DNA from: Liopterus haemorrhoidalis
Taxonomy: Eukaryota; Arthropoda; Insecta; Coleoptera; Dytiscidae
NCBI GenBank assembly: GCA_963971575.1
Contig: OZ020619.1
Coordinates: 23,194,813 to 23,258,812 of the forward strand
Direction of reading: 5' to 3'
DNA: 64,000 nucleotides
The notes under the pieces were generated by a model. The model searched no databases. It was not told the origin of the DNA and saw only the letters and a list, made by a program, of their open reading frames with translations. This document shows, piece by piece, positions 63,864-64,000 of the stretch. The number at the start of each line of letters is the position of its first letter. Position 1 is the first letter of the stretch. Both the position numbers and the translations under genes were made by a program.

Positions 63864-64000
63864 CAGTGGCGTATTCTCATGGTGGGGGGGAGGGATACAA
63901 GCCCCCTCTGAAGGTCTAATGAAATTAAAATTTAACAATTTTATCATAATCGTAAAGCAAAATAACTTATGTATTTTACAATAATAATAAGCTATATTTT
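63864..64000 (+). mobile_element. hAT-type left end running out of the window
   Basis: CAGTGGCGTATTCTCATGG then GGGGGGGAGGGATACAAGCC, similar in style to the ends at 38863 and 39939. The element continues past the window end. Confidence 0.45.

Noticed and set aside
1..64000. Viral, prokaryotic or organellar origin of the window
   Set aside because: No capsid, integrase-type polyprotein, operon, Shine-Dalgarno pattern or organellar gene is seen; all proteins are those of animal nuclear transposons.

Overview
The window looks like AT-rich nuclear DNA of an insect or close arthropod relative. The basis is the transposon census (hAT, mariner, pogo/Tigger, PIF/Harbinger, Helitron, several non-LTR retrotransposon clades), small AT-rich introns, GACG/GACA microsatellites inside interspersed repeats, and the lack of any prokaryotic gene organisation. 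No convincing host exon was found. The 64 kb is a layered transposon graveyard, and almost every recognisable protein fragment belongs to a mobile element.

Layout. 0-3.5 kb: the end of a hAT-type element (1-790), a TTAA-flanked inverted-repeat element (877-1639) and a decayed Helitron-family 3' region (2893-3440). 3.5-8.1 kb: nested insertions, with a Tigger-like shell holding a ZBED-type hAT element, which holds a TTA-flanked element and a CCCAGCAAACATTT-ended element. 8.2-13 kb: repeat RepA in two orientations, split by a Harbinger element with MADF and transposase remnants, then a DD41D-type mariner derivative. 14.7-18.4 kb: mariner and hAT pseudogenes with nested MITEs, and a 70-80 bp tandem array. 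18.9-22.9 kb: a Helitron (A|TC...CTAG|T) carrying RepA, a pogo element and a hAT element with a tyrosine-recombinase-like fragment. 23.6-26.1 kb: a mariner, two related hAT MITEs and a Tigger remnant. 27-32 kb: repeat RepB, a tRNA-Gly-like stretch, and a TTAA element filled by two retrotransposon fragments.

32.7-35.5 kb has no recognised transposon and contains one dense CpG island (about 34,985-35,210), the best candidate for host sequence. 36-38.4 kb: a CR1/jockey-like retrotransposon with a (TTTA)n tail, broken by a hAT MITE. 39.8-41.1 kb: a fold-back element with a hAT element in one arm whose right end is triplicated in exact 105-bp units. 41.7-45.5 kb: three elements nearly end to end, the first carrying a GC-rich retrotransposon fragment. 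47-48.7 kb: a mariner split by a TTAA palindrome. 49.4-51.1 kb: a retrotransposon with a twin-priming 5' inversion. 52.9-57.7 kb: a 4.8-kb hAT-type element with perfect target duplications, containing another hAT element and the youngest-looking insert, an RTE-like element with a 738-residue open frame. 58.4-62.1 kb: an RNase-H retrotransposon and a nearly intact mariner transposase. 62.5-64 kb: RepB and two hAT ends.

Little here works together as a genome programme. Most enzymes are dead, and the many short elements are parasites of transposases encoded elsewhere. The strongest evidence is structural: perfect 8-bp duplications around hAT MITEs, TTA or TTAA duplications whose removal restores interrupted reading frames, and filled/empty paralogue pairs inside the window.
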